Positions 1 to 8,304 of a stretch of 39,785 nt of DNA are shown piece by piece. Under the pieces are notes generated by a model that did no database searches, was not told where the DNA came from, and was given only the letters and a program-made list of their open reading frames with translations. Origin of the DNA: Oscillospiraceae bacterium (GTDB lineage Bacteria > Bacillota > Clostridia > Oscillospirales > CAG-382). Both the position numbers and the translations under genes were made by a program. Every line of letters starts with the position of its first letter. The stretch's first letter is position 1. The stretch is taken from positions 1 through 39,785 of the forward strand of contig SVTH01000015.1 of NCBI GenBank assembly GCA_015063885.1, written 5' to 3'.

Positions 1-140
1 ACACTGAAAACCCTTGAAAAAGCTTATAAAACACGAATTTTATAATCATTTTTTAAGTGAATTATGAAATAGTAGTTTTATAATCAGAATTGCCCCTAAA
101 ATTATAAAAGGGGTTGCCCCATAACACAATGCTGCAAACC

Positions 141-174
141 ATCCCCGCTGAGAAATCGGCGGGGATTTGTTTTG
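141..174 (+). terminator. Rho-independent terminator
   Basis: An 8-bp stem (ATCCCCGC at 141-148 with GCGGGGAT at 159-166) is followed by TTGTTTT. It probably ends a gene lying left of the window. Bases 1-140 are AT-rich, with an 11-bp direct repeat TTTTATAATCA at 38-48 and 76-86, and hold no gene I can support. Confidence 0.75.
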
Positions 175-178
175 GCTA

Positions 179-207
179 TTGCAAATCGTTACTCTTTGTG
201 GTACAAT
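179..207 (+). promoter_or_regulatory. Sigma-A promoter, extended -10
   Basis: TTGCAA (179-184), a 17-nt spacer ending in TGG, and TACAAT (202-207). It drives the DUF4375 gene and rules out starts upstream of about 213. Confidence 0.75.
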
Positions 208-250
208 GATTACAAAAGAGGATCCGTTTGGAGAAAGGAGGAACGTTGCA

Positions 251-616
251 ATGACCGAAGAACAACTCAGATGGAATAAAATGTGGGATCTGTGGGCAGA
301 AGAACAAGCCGAATCCCCATATGCCGAGCTGATGACTTATCAAAGTGAAATCAACAATGGCGGACACGACCAATATTTCGCAAACGTTGAAAATAGCGGC
401 GACCTGCAAAAAGAAATGTCCGCTTTGGAAACGATCTTGTCCGCGACGTTAGAGGCAAACTTAAAGGAAGCGTATCAGGCGTATCTCATTTTGGAAGAAA
501 ATGAGGACGATGAAGAGGCAGAAGAAGTATTGGAACAATGCGATGACGTGTTCTATGAAAACGAGGAAGAGATCAACCGCGCATTGGAAGAGTATGCTTC
601 CAAACTCGAACTTTAA
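251..616 (+). CDS. DUF4375 (DMP19-like) domain protein
   Basis: A 121-residue acidic protein of unknown function. The start is the ATG ten bases after an AAAGGAGG site; an in-frame TTG at 167 lies upstream of the promoter and is rejected. The core near residues 25-55 reads SPYAELMTYQSEINNGGHDQ, then YF and a following N-x-x-x-SGDL. This is the signature I associate with DUF4375, the domain related to the C-terminal part of the DNA-mimic protein DMP19. The C-terminal third is strongly acidic (EENEDDEEAEE) and likely helical, so a nucleic-acid-mimic or protein-binding role is conceivable but only an inference. It is monocistronic, with its own promoter and terminator. I am fairly sure of the family; the role is unknown. 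Confidence 0.8.
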   Translation: MTEEQLRWNKMWDLWAEEQAESPYAELMTYQSEINNGGHDQYFANVENSGDLQKEMSALETILSATLEANLKEAYQAYLILEENEDDEEAEEVLEQCDDVFYENEEEINRALEEYASKLEL

Positions 617-655
617 CTTTCTGCTTTTTCGCATGAAAGCTATACGTTGAAATTT

Positions 656-684
656 TCCTCCCGAAGAAATTCGGGAGGATTTTT
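656..684 (+). terminator. Rho-independent terminator
   Basis: A 10-bp perfect stem (TCCTCCCGAA/TTCGGGAGGA) with a GAAA loop and a T-run ends the DUF4375 unit. Confidence 0.9.
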
Positions 685-755
685 CATTTTGCCGGAAAAC
701 CAAAAAAACGATACACCCCATTCACAAAACGTTCGTATTGCAGGATGATTTTCCC

Positions 756-784
756 TTGCAATTTCCCGCAAACTGTGCTATGAT
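756..784 (+). promoter_or_regulatory. Sigma-A promoter, extended -10
   Basis: TTGCAA (756-761), 17-nt spacer ending TGC, TATGAT (779-784). It drives the four-gene operon 822-4170. Confidence 0.8.
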
Positions 785-821
785 ATCTTTGAAAATCATT
801 TGCCGAAGGAGGGGGTCGATC

Positions 822-1691
822 ATGTCCCTTGAAGTCGTCATCAAGCAAAAGCTGTTTGGCAGAAAGCCCATGCCCCTTGAGGTGATCCTGGGGGAGGATC
901 TGTATTACGGCAATTATGAAAACGATCAACTGTCCGTGGGGGAGATGGGGGAGGGGGAGATCCTTGTTTACAACCCCAACCGCATCGGTAGAGGCTTCAG
1001 CGTGGTCTGGACGCCCGAGGAGAAAAAAGCAGTCACCCTGCGGCTTCTCCAGCCTACCACCACACGGGAATTGCAGGATTTCTATGCCGCCGTGGAACGC
1101 ATGGCAAAGCATTGGGAGGGCAGTCTGGAGGTAGAGGGGCAAAAGCAAAGCCTTGAACTCTTTCTGGCAAGCTACCAAGAGATGATGGAATTCAACCTGA
1201 AAGCCTTGAAGGATTTTGCGGGGCAGGTGCTGGACGGCACCTACGATACCCTGGCCCTTTACGCCGCCATGTGGCCCATGTCCATGGGGCAGGAGGAGGC
1301 CACCCTGTTCTTGCAAAATCCCCATCTGTTTGAAGAATGGCTCCACGAAAAGCAGGCCATGAACGTGTATCACGAAACGCCGGATTTCTTTATGGGAGAT
1401 ACGGGGATCGTGGGCAGATTCATTTTGGTGAACGATCTGCCTGTGGTCCTGCCCGACGCACCCGCCGTTCCCATGGGGCTTGTGGATCCCAACACGGGGA
1501 AACGCCCGGAATCCATCCGCTGGGTGGTCACCGTGGGACTCCAAGAGGAAAAAGCACCCCTTTGCGATCTGGAGTATTCCGAGTTTCTGCAGTTGCTTCC
1601 CATGGAGAAAAAGTCTAAGTACGACGGCGGGAGCTTTCTGCTTGCCGAGCTGACGGCAGAGGAGATCCGTGCCATGGCAAGCCATATATGA
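822..1691 (+). CDS. DUF4299 family protein
   Basis: A 289-residue soluble protein with no signal peptide or membrane segment. The start is the ATG after AAGGAGGGGG; a longer frame from 738 would begin upstream of the promoter. The N-terminus (MSLEVVIKQKLFGRKPM, then LEVILGEDLYYG and YNPNRIGRGF) and the following W-x-x-EEKK and LRLLQPTTTREL stretches match what I remember of the DUF4299 family found in Firmicutes. The biochemical function is unknown. It is the first gene of an operon with an aldo/keto reductase 26 bases downstream, a membrane protein and a TraB-like lipoprotein. Nothing in it suggests catalysis that I recognise. The family call rests on motif memory. Confidence 0.7.
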   Translation: MSLEVVIKQKLFGRKPMPLEVILGEDLYYGNYENDQLSVGEMGEGEILVYNPNRIGRGFSVVWTPEEKKAVTLRLLQPTTTRELQDFYAAVERMAKHWEGSLEVEGQKQSLELFLASYQEMMEFNLKALKDFAGQVLDGTYDTLALYAAMWPMSMGQEEATLFLQNPHLFEEWLHEKQAMNVYHETPDFFMGDTGIVGRFILVNDLPVVLPDAPAVPMGLVDPNTGKRPESIRWVVTVGLQEEKAPLCDLEYSEFLQLLPMEKKSKYDGGSFLLAELTAEEIRAMASHI

Positions 1692-1717
1692 GCAGTTTTT
1701 TGAAATAGGAGGAGTAT

Positions 1718-2632
1718 ATGTATCACATTCCTTTTGGAAAGAGCGGTATGCAAGTCCCCACCGTTGCCGTGGGCTGTATGCGTATCGCAGAGATGGAGTC
1801 TCGACAGTTGGAGGCGTTTATCGCCACGGCGATGGAGAACGGAGCCAACTTCTTTGACCACGCCGACGTCTATGGAGGCGGCGTTTGCGAGACCGTCTTC
1901 GGCAAGGCCATGACGGGCTACGACAGAGAAAAGCTTCTAATCCAGACCAAATGCGGCATCGTGGCGGGGAAAATGTATGATTTCTCCTACGATTATATTG
2001 TAAGCTCCGTGGAGGGAAGCCTGAAACGGTTGAACACCGATTACGTAGACGTGCTGGTTTTGCATCGCCCCGACGCATTGATGGAGCCGGAAGAAGTGGC
2101 AAGAGCTTTCGCTCATTTGAAGGAAAGCGGCAAAGTGCGTTATTTTGGCGTTTCCAACCACAATTCCTATCAGCTGGAGCTGTTGCAAAAGTATTTGGAT
2201 ATGCCTATATGCACCAACCAGCTGCAATTCGGTATTATGCATGCACCCATGGTGCAATCGGGGATCAACGTGAACCTGTACAACGATTCCGCTACCAATC
2301 GGGACGGCGGCGTGCTGGATTACTGCCGTTTGAAGGATATCACCATCCAGCCCTGGTCTCCCATGCAGTACGGCTTCTTTGAGGGTTGCTTTGTGGACAA
2401 TGAAAAATTCCCCAAGCTGAATGCCGTTATGGAGGAGATCGCTTCCGCTTACGGCATCTCCAAGACCGCTCTTGCCATCAGCTGGATCCTGCGTCACCCT
2501 GCGAAAATGCAGCCTGTTACGGGCACCACCAATTTGCAGAGACTGCGCGATAGCTTGCAGGCTACCGAAGTTTCCATCACCCGCGAGGAGTGGTATCGCA
2601 TCTACAAGGCGGCGGGGAACCAACTGCCGTAA
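1718..2632 (+). CDS. Aldo/keto reductase (YdhF-like oxidoreductase)
   Basis: A cytosolic NAD(P)H-dependent reductase of 304 residues, the usual length for the family. The catalytic tetrad is visible: D47 in FFDHADVYG, Y52, K78 in IQTKCG and H116 in VLHRPD. The GVSNHNSY segment near residue 142 and the late WILRHPAKMQPVTGTTN region, which contacts the cofactor phosphate in this fold, are also present. The sequence resembles the YdhF branch; the substrate cannot be told from sequence. The ATG follows a GGAGGAG site. It sits second in the operon behind the DUF4299 gene, and no sugar or polyol pathway neighbour gives a clue to substrate. The family call is secure. Confidence 0.93.
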   Translation: MYHIPFGKSGMQVPTVAVGCMRIAEMESRQLEAFIATAMENGANFFDHADVYGGGVCETVFGKAMTGYDREKLLIQTKCGIVAGKMYDFSYDYIVSSVEGSLKRLNTDYVDVLVLHRPDALMEPEEVARAFAHLKESGKVRYFGVSNHNSYQLELLQKYLDMPICTNQLQFGIMHAPMVQSGINVNLYNDSATNRDGGVLDYCRLKDITIQPWSPMQYGFFEGCFVDNEKFPKLNAVMEEIASAYGISKTALAISWILRHPAKMQPVTGTTNLQRLRDSLQATEVSITREEWYRIYKAAGNQLP

Positions 2633-2656
2633 AGACCATAGAGGGGGGAGATTGTT

Positions 2657-3145
2657 TTGAACGCATTGAAAGGCTTTTTGGTCATCCTCGCACTGATCCT
2701 CATCGTTGCTATCCTGGTGCTGGTTCCCGTGGGGATCTACCACTACGTCACGGGCGGGGAGCCGGAGATGAAGGACTTTGACGATCATTCCGCAGTATAC
2801 GAAACGGTTGCCGAGGCGGCCATGGCGTACTACGAAAGCACCGAAACCGAAGAGCGGCTGACGCTGCTTCGGCAAGGCGACAAGCTCACCCTGCAAAGCG
2901 GGGAGGAGATCCCCTTGACCGAGGAGCAGCGAAAGGCTGTCGGCGAGATGAGCGGGAGGTTTGGCTATCTTTGGGTGACGGAGGACTACGTCATCCTTTG
3001 GGGAGACGAGACCAAGAAATACGGCCTGCTGTATGCAGATTCCCCCCTTTCCGTTATCGGAGACCTGCGGGAGGAGTGGTATTCCGGGATGGAGTATCAC
3101 CGCTTGAACGGGGACTGGTACGAGATCGGTAATTGGGGAATGTAA
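2657..3145 (+). CDS. Small membrane-anchored protein of unknown function
   Basis: 162 residues. The start is a TTG placed six bases after GAGGGGGGAG; no better in-frame ATG exists before the membrane segment. Residues about 4-30 form one hydrophobic helix (FLVILALILIVAILVLVPVG). The rest is a mostly charged domain, probably outside the membrane, with a Tyr/Trp-rich end. I recognise no family. Its place between the reductase and the TraB-like lipoprotein suggests co-expression with envelope functions, but that is only context. It may be an envelope accessory protein. Confidence 0.75.
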   Translation: MNALKGFLVILALILIVAILVLVPVGIYHYVTGGEPEMKDFDDHSAVYETVAEAAMAYYESTETEERLTLLRQGDKLTLQSGEEIPLTEEQRKAVGEMSGRFGYLWVTEDYVILWGDETKKYGLLYADSPLSVIGDLREEWYSGMEYHRLNGDWYEIGNWGM

Positions 3146-3165
3146 TATAAAAGGAGAAAAAGCTT

Positions 3166-4170
3166 ATGAAATTGAATCGTTTGTTAGCATTGTTTATGGC
3201 CTTGGTGCTGATGCTGGCGTTGGCCGCCTGCGACAGCAGCGAGACCTCTTCCGAAGAGGAAAGTAAGGAAGCCTCTTCCGAGGAGACGGTTTCCGGGGAG
3301 TATAACGACGGCACCGCCACCTCCACGCCCGTGCTTTACAAGGTTACCGACGGGGACGGAGACGTGGTGTGGCTGTTCGGCTCCATCCATGTGGGAACCG
3401 AGGATTTTTACCCTCTGCCCGACTACGTAGAGGAGGCCTTTGAAGGCTCCGACAGCCTTGCCGTGGAGGTGGACATCGTCGCCTTCCAGAAGGATCTTGC
3501 CGCTCGGATCGAGGCTTTGAAGCCCTTGGTATACGCCGACGGCACCACCATTGCCGACCATATCTCTCCCGAGGTTTACGAGGAGGCAAAGCAGACGCTG
3601 ACGGATCTGAAGCTTTACAATTCCGCATTGGATTACTATTGCCCCGCTATGTGGAGCAGTACCATCGAGTCCGCTCTGTACGCAGAGATGGGTGCGGATT
3701 CCGAGCTGGGCGTGGACGTCTACATGATCAACTGGGCCTACGAGCTGGAGATGGAAGTGGTGGACATCGAGTCCGCCAAGTTCCAGTACGAGATGCTGGC
3801 AGGCTTCTCCGACGGCTTGCAGGAGATCCTGCTGGCTTCCTCCGTGGAGTCTGCAAAAGCTCCCGAGGTGACCATGGAGACCTTGCAGGCCATGATGGAC
3901 GCCTGGAAGACCGGGGACGCAGAGGGGGTCCTGCAATCCTCCGACAGCGACACCACGGGCATGACCGAGGAAGAGCTGGCGCTTTACGACGAGTACCTGA
4001 ACGCCATGGTGGTGGAACGTAACCAATCCATGACGCAGTTTGCCGAGAATGCGTTGGATTCCGGCAAAGAGGTCTTCATCTGCGTGGGCGCTCTCCACGT
4101 GCTGGGGGAGGGCGGCATGGCCGACCTTCTGGCAAAGCAGGGTTACACCGTGGAACAGATCACCGAATAA
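3166..4170 (+). CDS. TraB/GumN-family lipoprotein
   Basis: 334 residues, exported and lipid-anchored: the signal peptide ends in the lipobox LALAAC with Cys22, followed by a Ser/Glu-rich linker (residues 23-45). The body carries the two halves of the TraB/GumN (Tiki-like) signature: FGSIHVG with His75 near the start of the domain, and GALHVLGEGGM with His311 near the end, followed by DLLAKQGY. In Tiki and related proteins these GxxH motifs bind metal and serve peptidase activity; for bacterial GumN-like proteins the role is not settled. It is the last gene of the operon and is followed by a strong terminator. The family is confident; proteolytic activity is inference. Confidence 0.9.
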   Translation: MKLNRLLALFMALVLMLALAACDSSETSSEEESKEASSEETVSGEYNDGTATSTPVLYKVTDGDGDVVWLFGSIHVGTEDFYPLPDYVEEAFEGSDSLAVEVDIVAFQKDLAARIEALKPLVYADGTTIADHISPEVYEEAKQTLTDLKLYNSALDYYCPAMWSSTIESALYAEMGADSELGVDVYMINWAYELEMEVVDIESAKFQYEMLAGFSDGLQEILLASSVESAKAPEVTMETLQAMMDAWKTGDAEGVLQSSDSDTTGMTEEELALYDEYLNAMVVERNQSMTQFAENALDSGKEVFICVGALHVLGEGGMADLLAKQGYTVEQITE

Positions 4171-4178
4171 GAGGTTAT

Positions 4179-4206
4179 CCTCCCGCTTTTTGCGGGAGGC
4201 TTTTTT
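4179..4206 (+). terminator. Rho-independent terminator
   Basis: 8-bp stem CCTCCCGC/GCGGGAGG with a T5 loop and a T6 tail after the TraB-like gene. Confidence 0.9.
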
Positions 4207-4216
4207 CATCTATACC

Positions 4217-4245
4217 TTGACGAACGGGGGAAATCCCGCTATAAT
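4217..4245 (+). promoter_or_regulatory. Sigma-A promoter
   Basis: TTGACG (4217-4222), 17-nt spacer, perfect TATAAT (4240-4245). It drives the GH127 gene. Confidence 0.85.
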
Positions 4246-4275
4246 GGGGTAACGAATCAGTTGTTGGAGGCGCAC

Positions 4276-6057
4276 ATGGAAAACCTGTATTTCGGCAACA
4301 CGGAGATCAAAGGCGGCTTTTGGAAATATTACGGCGACCTGGATCGCAACGTGACGGTGAAAAGCGTTTACGACCGTTTTGAAGAGACGGGGCGTTTTGA
4401 CGCCTTGAAGTGCAATTGGCGGGAAGGAATGCCCAACAAGCCCCATATGTTCTGGGATTCCGACGTGGCAAAGTGGATCGAGGGTGCGGCGTACCTGATT
4501 GAGATGCATCCCGAGCCGGAGCTGGAGGCCAAGATCGACGAGCTGGTGGAGCGGATCGCTAAGAACCAACGCGCCGACGGCTATTTCAACTCCTACTTTT
4601 TGACCGTGACCCCCTCGGAGATCTACACCAACCGCGGCTGGCACGAGCTGTACTGCACGGGACATTTCACCGAGGCGGCCATCGCTTACCACCGTGCCAC
4701 GGGGAAGCGCACCCTTTTGGACTGCATGCTGAAGAACATTGAGCTGATCTACAAGGTGTTCGTGGTGGAAAAGTCCGCCTCCTTCGTCACCCCCGGGCAT
4801 CAGGAGATCGAGCTGGCGCTGCTGAAGCTGTACCGCTACCTGGGGAACCCCATGCATTTGGAGCTGGCGAAATTCTTCATCGACAAGCGGGGCAACAACG
4901 AGATCGAGGACCGCACCGCACAGCGTACCGACGATTTTGCCGCCAGAGACCTGCAATCCGCCGCAGGACATTGTGTCCGCGCGGGGTATTACTATTCCGC
5001 CATGGCGACTCTGTCTCTGCTTACCGACGACAAGGGGCTGAACGACGCCTGCCACCGCCTGTTTGACGATATCACCCTGCGGAAGATGGCCATCACCGGC
5101 AGCATCGGCGCAGAGCACAACGGAGAGCGGTTCTCCTACCCCTACGACCTGCCTCCCTCCGACACCTACAACGAGACCTGCGCCGCCATCGGATTGGCCA
5201 TGTTTGCAGGCTATATGCAGGAATTGGAGGCGGATTCCCGCTACGGCGACGTGGTGGAGCGGGTGAACTACAACGGCTTCCTGTCCGGCATTTCCCTGGC
5301 AGGGGACGAATTCTTCTACACCAACCCCACGGAGGTGGATCAGAAGAAGTTTGGGCGGAGCACCTTCCAGCCCGCCTTTGACCGTGTGAAGGTGTTCAAT
5401 TGCTCCTGCTGTCCGCCCAACGTGGTGAGACTGCTGGCTTCCATCTCCCGCTATATGTATACCCTGGACGGGGACGTGATCTATTGCAACCAGTTTGCGG
5501 AAAGCGAGACCAAGCTGACCATCGGCGGTGAGCCTGCCACCTTGTGTCAGCACACTCATTACCCCTACGACGGTAAGATCACCTTTACCTACAGGGGTAA
5601 GCCCACGGTGCTGTACGTGCGCATCCCCGGCTGGTGCGTGGAGTACGAGGGGGAGACGGAAAAGGGCTTTGCCCGCTTTGAACTGACGGACGGCGCTACC
5701 GTCACGGTAGACCTGCCCATGGAGATCCACTTCGTTGAGGCGGACCCCAGAGTGCAGGATCTTTCCGGCCGCTTTGCCGTCACCCGCGGACCCATCGTGT
5801 ACTGCATGGAAGGGCTGGACAACGGGGAAAATCTCCGTGACGTGGCCTTTATCGAGGGCGGCAACGCAAAAGTGGTGGCCGAGGAGGGCATCCCCGCGCC
5901 CGTGCTCTACATGGACGCTCAGCGGCGAGAGCAGTACAATACCCTCTACCGTGTGAAGAACGACAAGCGCATCCCTTTCACCGCCAGATTGATCCCCTAT
6001 TTCAGCTTCTCCAACCGAGGGAAAACGGATCTGCTCATCTGGGCACAGGTAAAATAA
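4276..6057 (+). CDS. GH127 beta-L-arabinofuranosidase
   Basis: A cytosolic glycoside hydrolase of 593 residues with no signal peptide, expected to release L-arabinofuranose from plant-derived arabino-oligosaccharides taken up by the cell. The residues known from Bifidobacterium HypBA1 are all visible with near-identical spacing: proposed acid/base E284 (in NGERFS), zinc ligands E300 and C302 (NETCA), and C378-C379 (NCSCCPPN), the first being the cysteine nucleophile. The start is the ATG five bases after TTGGAGG; an in-frame TTG at 4261 precedes that site. It stands alone between its own promoter and terminator, without transporter or regulator neighbours, so its substrate supply is encoded elsewhere. 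GH127 includes other specificities, so the exact glycan is less certain. Confidence 0.93.
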   Translation: MENLYFGNTEIKGGFWKYYGDLDRNVTVKSVYDRFEETGRFDALKCNWREGMPNKPHMFWDSDVAKWIEGAAYLIEMHPEPELEAKIDELVERIAKNQRADGYFNSYFLTVTPSEIYTNRGWHELYCTGHFTEAAIAYHRATGKRTLLDCMLKNIELIYKVFVVEKSASFVTPGHQEIELALLKLYRYLGNPMHLELAKFFIDKRGNNEIEDRTAQRTDDFAARDLQSAAGHCVRAGYYYSAMATLSLLTDDKGLNDACHRLFDDITLRKMAITGSIGAEHNGERFSYPYDLPPSDTYNETCAAIGLAMFAGYMQELEADSRYGDVVERVNYNGFLSGISLAGDEFFYTNPTEVDQKKFGRSTFQPAFDRVKVFNCSCCPPNVVRLLASISRYMYTLDGDVIYCNQFAESETKLTIGGEPATLCQHTHYPYDGKITFTYRGKPTVLYVRIPGWCVEYEGETEKGFARFELTDGATVTVDLPMEIHFVEADPRVQDLSGRFAVTRGPIVYCMEGLDNGENLRDVAFIEGGNAKVVAEEGIPAPVLYMDAQRREQYNTLYRVKNDKRIPFTARLIPYFSFSNRGKTDLLIWAQVK

Positions 6058-6072
6058 GAAAAAAAGTGAAAA

Positions 6073-6108
6073 ATGTCTTTGAAAATCTTCTTTCAAAGGC
6101 ATTTTTTT
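6073..6108 (+). terminator. Rho-independent terminator
   Basis: 12-bp stem (ATGTCTTTGAAA/TTTCAAAGGCAT, one G-U) with loop ATCTTC and a T7 tail ends the GH127 gene. Confidence 0.9.
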
Positions 6109-6119
6109 CATAGTTTCTA

Positions 6120-6148
6120 TTGACAAACGGAATTTCATGCTGTATTAT
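6120..6148 (+). promoter_or_regulatory. Sigma-A promoter of the GntR-ABC operon
   Basis: TTGACA (6120-6125), 17-nt spacer, TATTAT (6143-6148). The -10 abuts a TTGTA-TTAG-TACAA palindrome. Confidence 0.85.
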
Positions 6149-6161
6149 TGTATTAGTACAA
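6148..6161 (+). promoter_or_regulatory. Probable GntR (YtrA-type) operator
   Basis: A perfect inverted repeat TTGTA-TTAG-TACAA spans the -10 edge and the likely transcription start of the operon whose first gene encodes a GntR regulator. Such placement implies autorepression. Binding by that protein is inference. Confidence 0.55.
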
Positions 6162-6188
6162 GCATACAAGAAAAAGGAGGCGAAGCCC

Positions 6189-6599
6189 ATGCCATGGAAA
6201 TTTAACAACCACGAGGCGGTGTTTCTCCAGATCGCATCCCGCCTGCGCGGGGAGATCCTGCGGGGGAAGTACCTGCCGGATCAGCAGATCCCGCCCGTGC
6301 GGCAGTTGGCCTTTGAAGCGGCGGTGAATCCCAACACCATGCAGAAGGCGCTGACCGTTCTGGAGGAGGAAGGCCTTTTGTATTCCCGCGGGACAGTGGG
6401 GCGGTTCGTGACCACGGACAGGTCGGTTCTTGCCCTTTGCGGCGAGCGGGTGCGGCGGGAGGCCGTGCATCGCTTGGTGGAGGAGGCTTTTGAGCTGGGG
6501 ATCACCAAGGAAGAGCTTTTACGATACATCCAAGAGGAAGGGGGCGTCGAGGATGAAAAAGCTGCTGGCGATCCTGCTGCTGACGGCGGTAACGCTTAG
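6189..6599 (+). CDS. GntR-family transcriptional regulator, YtrA subfamily
   Basis: 136 residues, the short form typical of YtrA-type regulators: an N-terminal winged helix and no large effector domain. Residues about 10-75 show the GntR pattern: VFLQIASRLRGEILRGKY, then IPPVRQLAFEAAVNPNTMQKA and LEEEGLLYSRGTVGRFV. These regulators usually repress ABC-transporter operons that respond to envelope stress or cell-wall-active antibiotics. The ATG follows AAAAAGGAGG. The gene overlaps the next coding region by 47 bases, which points to translational coupling with the lipoprotein and ABC genes. The promoter palindrome just upstream is its likely target. Family and local target are well supported; the inducer is unknown. 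Confidence 0.92.
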   Translation: MPWKFNNHEAVFLQIASRLRGEILRGKYLPDQQIPPVRQLAFEAAVNPNTMQKALTVLEEEGLLYSRGTVGRFVTTDRSVLALCGERVRREAVHRLVEEAFELGITKEELLRYIQEEGGVEDEKAAGDPAADGGNA

Positions 6600-7536
6600 C
6601 GCCTCCGGCTGCGACTTCTTGCAGGAAGGCAGTCTGAGAGATTTGGATTACGTGACAAGTCTTGAGGAAACGTACGTACAAAACTGTATGGATCGGCTGA
6701 CGGAAGCCCTGAAAACGCAGGATACACAAAAAATAAAAGATTTGTTCTCCCGCAGGGCGCAGAAGGATGCCGAGGATCTGGATGCCGCCATCAAAAACCT
6801 TCAAGAGCAGGTGGGAGATGGCGTTGTTTCCTGGGAGAAGCTTCCGATGGCTTCTTCTTCCGAAGGGCATCAGTATTACGGCAGTCAGTCTATGATGATC
6901 AGTGTCTGGACGTCTATCAAAACCGACACGCAAGAGTATGCGGTTCTGCTTCAAGGCATTTATGAGGACACCGATGAGCCCGATCACGAGGGGTTGTTTG
7001 CACTGTTGATTTTCCGTGAGCACTACTTGGATTTGGACGCCAGCTGGTCGGACTGGGATGAACCGGGATTGCATTTTCCCCGAACAACGTTGGAGGAATC
7101 CCACGCCGAAGAATACGTGGCAAAACGTATGGAACAGTTAACGGAAGCCTTGCAAGAGCAGGACAGAGAAAAAGTAAAGAGCTTGTTTTCAATTCAGGAT
7201 CTGGCAAACGCCAAGGATCCGGACGCGTCCATTGAGGAGCTGTTCTCCCTGATGGGAACGAACGTAATCTCCTGGGAGATCTTGCCGGACGGTATTGAAT
7301 CCCGGCGGAATTATTCTCGTATCCGGTTAACGAGCTGGGTTTCTTTGAAAACCGATACCGGGGAGTTTGTGGTGATGCTTTTGGATTTCCCTTTGAACGA
7401 AAGCAAACCAGCCGAACAAGGCTTGTGCTCCATACAAGTTTTCTCGCCGCCTTATGAAGACATCAACAAAAACCATGTGACTCCGTTAACACCCGGCGTA
7501 CATATTTTCGCCGATACAGAAAGGGGAGAAGAATAA
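6553..7536 (+). CDS. Lipoprotein with two tandem DUF5104-like domains
   Basis: 327 residues with a lipoprotein signal peptide ending SASGC (Cys20). The body is an internal duplication. Residues about 39-158 and 184-300 repeat the same order: a helix with MDRLTEAL..QD..KIKDLFS versus MEQLTEAL..QD..KVKSLFS, then GVVSWEKLP versus NVISWEILP, then W.S.KTDT..Y/F. This pattern fits DUF5104, a secreted Firmicutes domain of unknown function normally present once. The ATG has GAGG a few bases upstream and lies inside the regulator gene. It ends directly against the ABC ATPase start, so it is probably the outer-surface partner of that transporter. The duplication is directly seen; the domain name is from memory. 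Confidence 0.85.
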   Translation: MKKLLAILLLTAVTLSASGCDFLQEGSLRDLDYVTSLEETYVQNCMDRLTEALKTQDTQKIKDLFSRRAQKDAEDLDAAIKNLQEQVGDGVVSWEKLPMASSSEGHQYYGSQSMMISVWTSIKTDTQEYAVLLQGIYEDTDEPDHEGLFALLIFREHYLDLDASWSDWDEPGLHFPRTTLEESHAEEYVAKRMEQLTEALQEQDREKVKSLFSIQDLANAKDPDASIEELFSLMGTNVISWEILPDGIESRRNYSRIRLTSWVSLKTDTGEFVVMLLDFPLNESKPAEQGLCSIQVFSPPYEDINKNHVTPLTPGVHIFADTERGEE

Positions 7537-8298
7537 ATGAGCTTTTGGACAAACAAACGAATTGAGGACGCCGTTCTGATCTGCGAGGATCTGTGCAAAA
7601 CCTATCCCGGGCTGAACAGGCCCGTGCTGGATCGGTTTTGCTGTCAGATCCCCAAGGGGAAGATCATAGGGCTTCTGGGCCCCAACGGCTGCGGAAAATC
7701 CACCCTGATCAAGCTGGTCACCGGGCTTCTGGTGGCGGATCGGGGAGAGATCTACGTGGACGGAAAGCGTCGCAGCGAGAAGACCAACGCCTTGGTCTCC
7801 TATCTGCCTGAACGCACCTATTTCAACAACTGGATGCGGGTGGAGGAGCTGCTCGGCTTCTTTGCGGAATTCTACGAGGATTTCGACATGGAGCTGGCGC
7901 GGAAGATGCTCGGGGAATTGCAGATCGACACAAACGCCAAGCTGAAGGCCCTTTCCAAGGGTACCAAGGAAAAGGTACAGCTGGTGCTGGTCATGGCCCG
8001 CAAGGCAAAGCTTTACCTGCTGGATGAGCCCATTGCAGGGGTGGATCCCGCCGCAAGAGACTACATCCTCCAGACCATCATCGGGAACTACAACCCCGAG
8101 GCCTCCGTCATCATCACCACCCATCTGATCTACGATATCGAGCCCGTGCTGGACGAGTTTATGTTTATGGGCTTCGGCGGAAAGGTATTGCTTTCCGGCG
8201 TGGCGGACGAGGTGCGGAACGAAAAGGGCAAGTCGCTGGATGAGCTGTTCAGAGAATGCTTCCGCTACGCCCCTCCCACCGAGACTTTTCGGAGGTAA
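7537..8298 (+). CDS. ABC transporter ATP-binding protein
   Basis: 253 residues. The Walker A motif LGPNGCGKST, Walker B LYLLDEPIAGVDP and switch His (ITTHL) are intact. The signature is degenerate, LSKGTKEKVQLVL rather than LSGGQ; this form is common in YtrB/BcrA-like exporters. It energises the membrane protein encoded six bases downstream. The start codon directly follows the previous stop, with GGGGAGAAG as ribosome site. Together with the GntR gene and the permease it resembles the ytr-type envelope-stress modules. The substrate is unknown and could equally be a lipid, peptide or antibiotic. Confidence 0.93.
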   Translation: MSFWTNKRIEDAVLICEDLCKTYPGLNRPVLDRFCCQIPKGKIIGLLGPNGCGKSTLIKLVTGLLVADRGEIYVDGKRRSEKTNALVSYLPERTYFNNWMRVEELLGFFAEFYEDFDMELARKMLGELQIDTNAKLKALSKGTKEKVQLVLVMARKAKLYLLDEPIAGVDPAARDYILQTIIGNYNPEASVIITTHLIYDIEPVLDEFMFMGFGGKVLLSGVADEVRNEKGKSLDELFRECFRYAPPTETFRR

Positions 8299-8304
8299 CG
8301 GACT

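Noticed and set aside
4210..6138. Long leftward frame opposite GH127
   Set aside because: It covers two sigma-A promoters and a terminator that belong to the plus strand.
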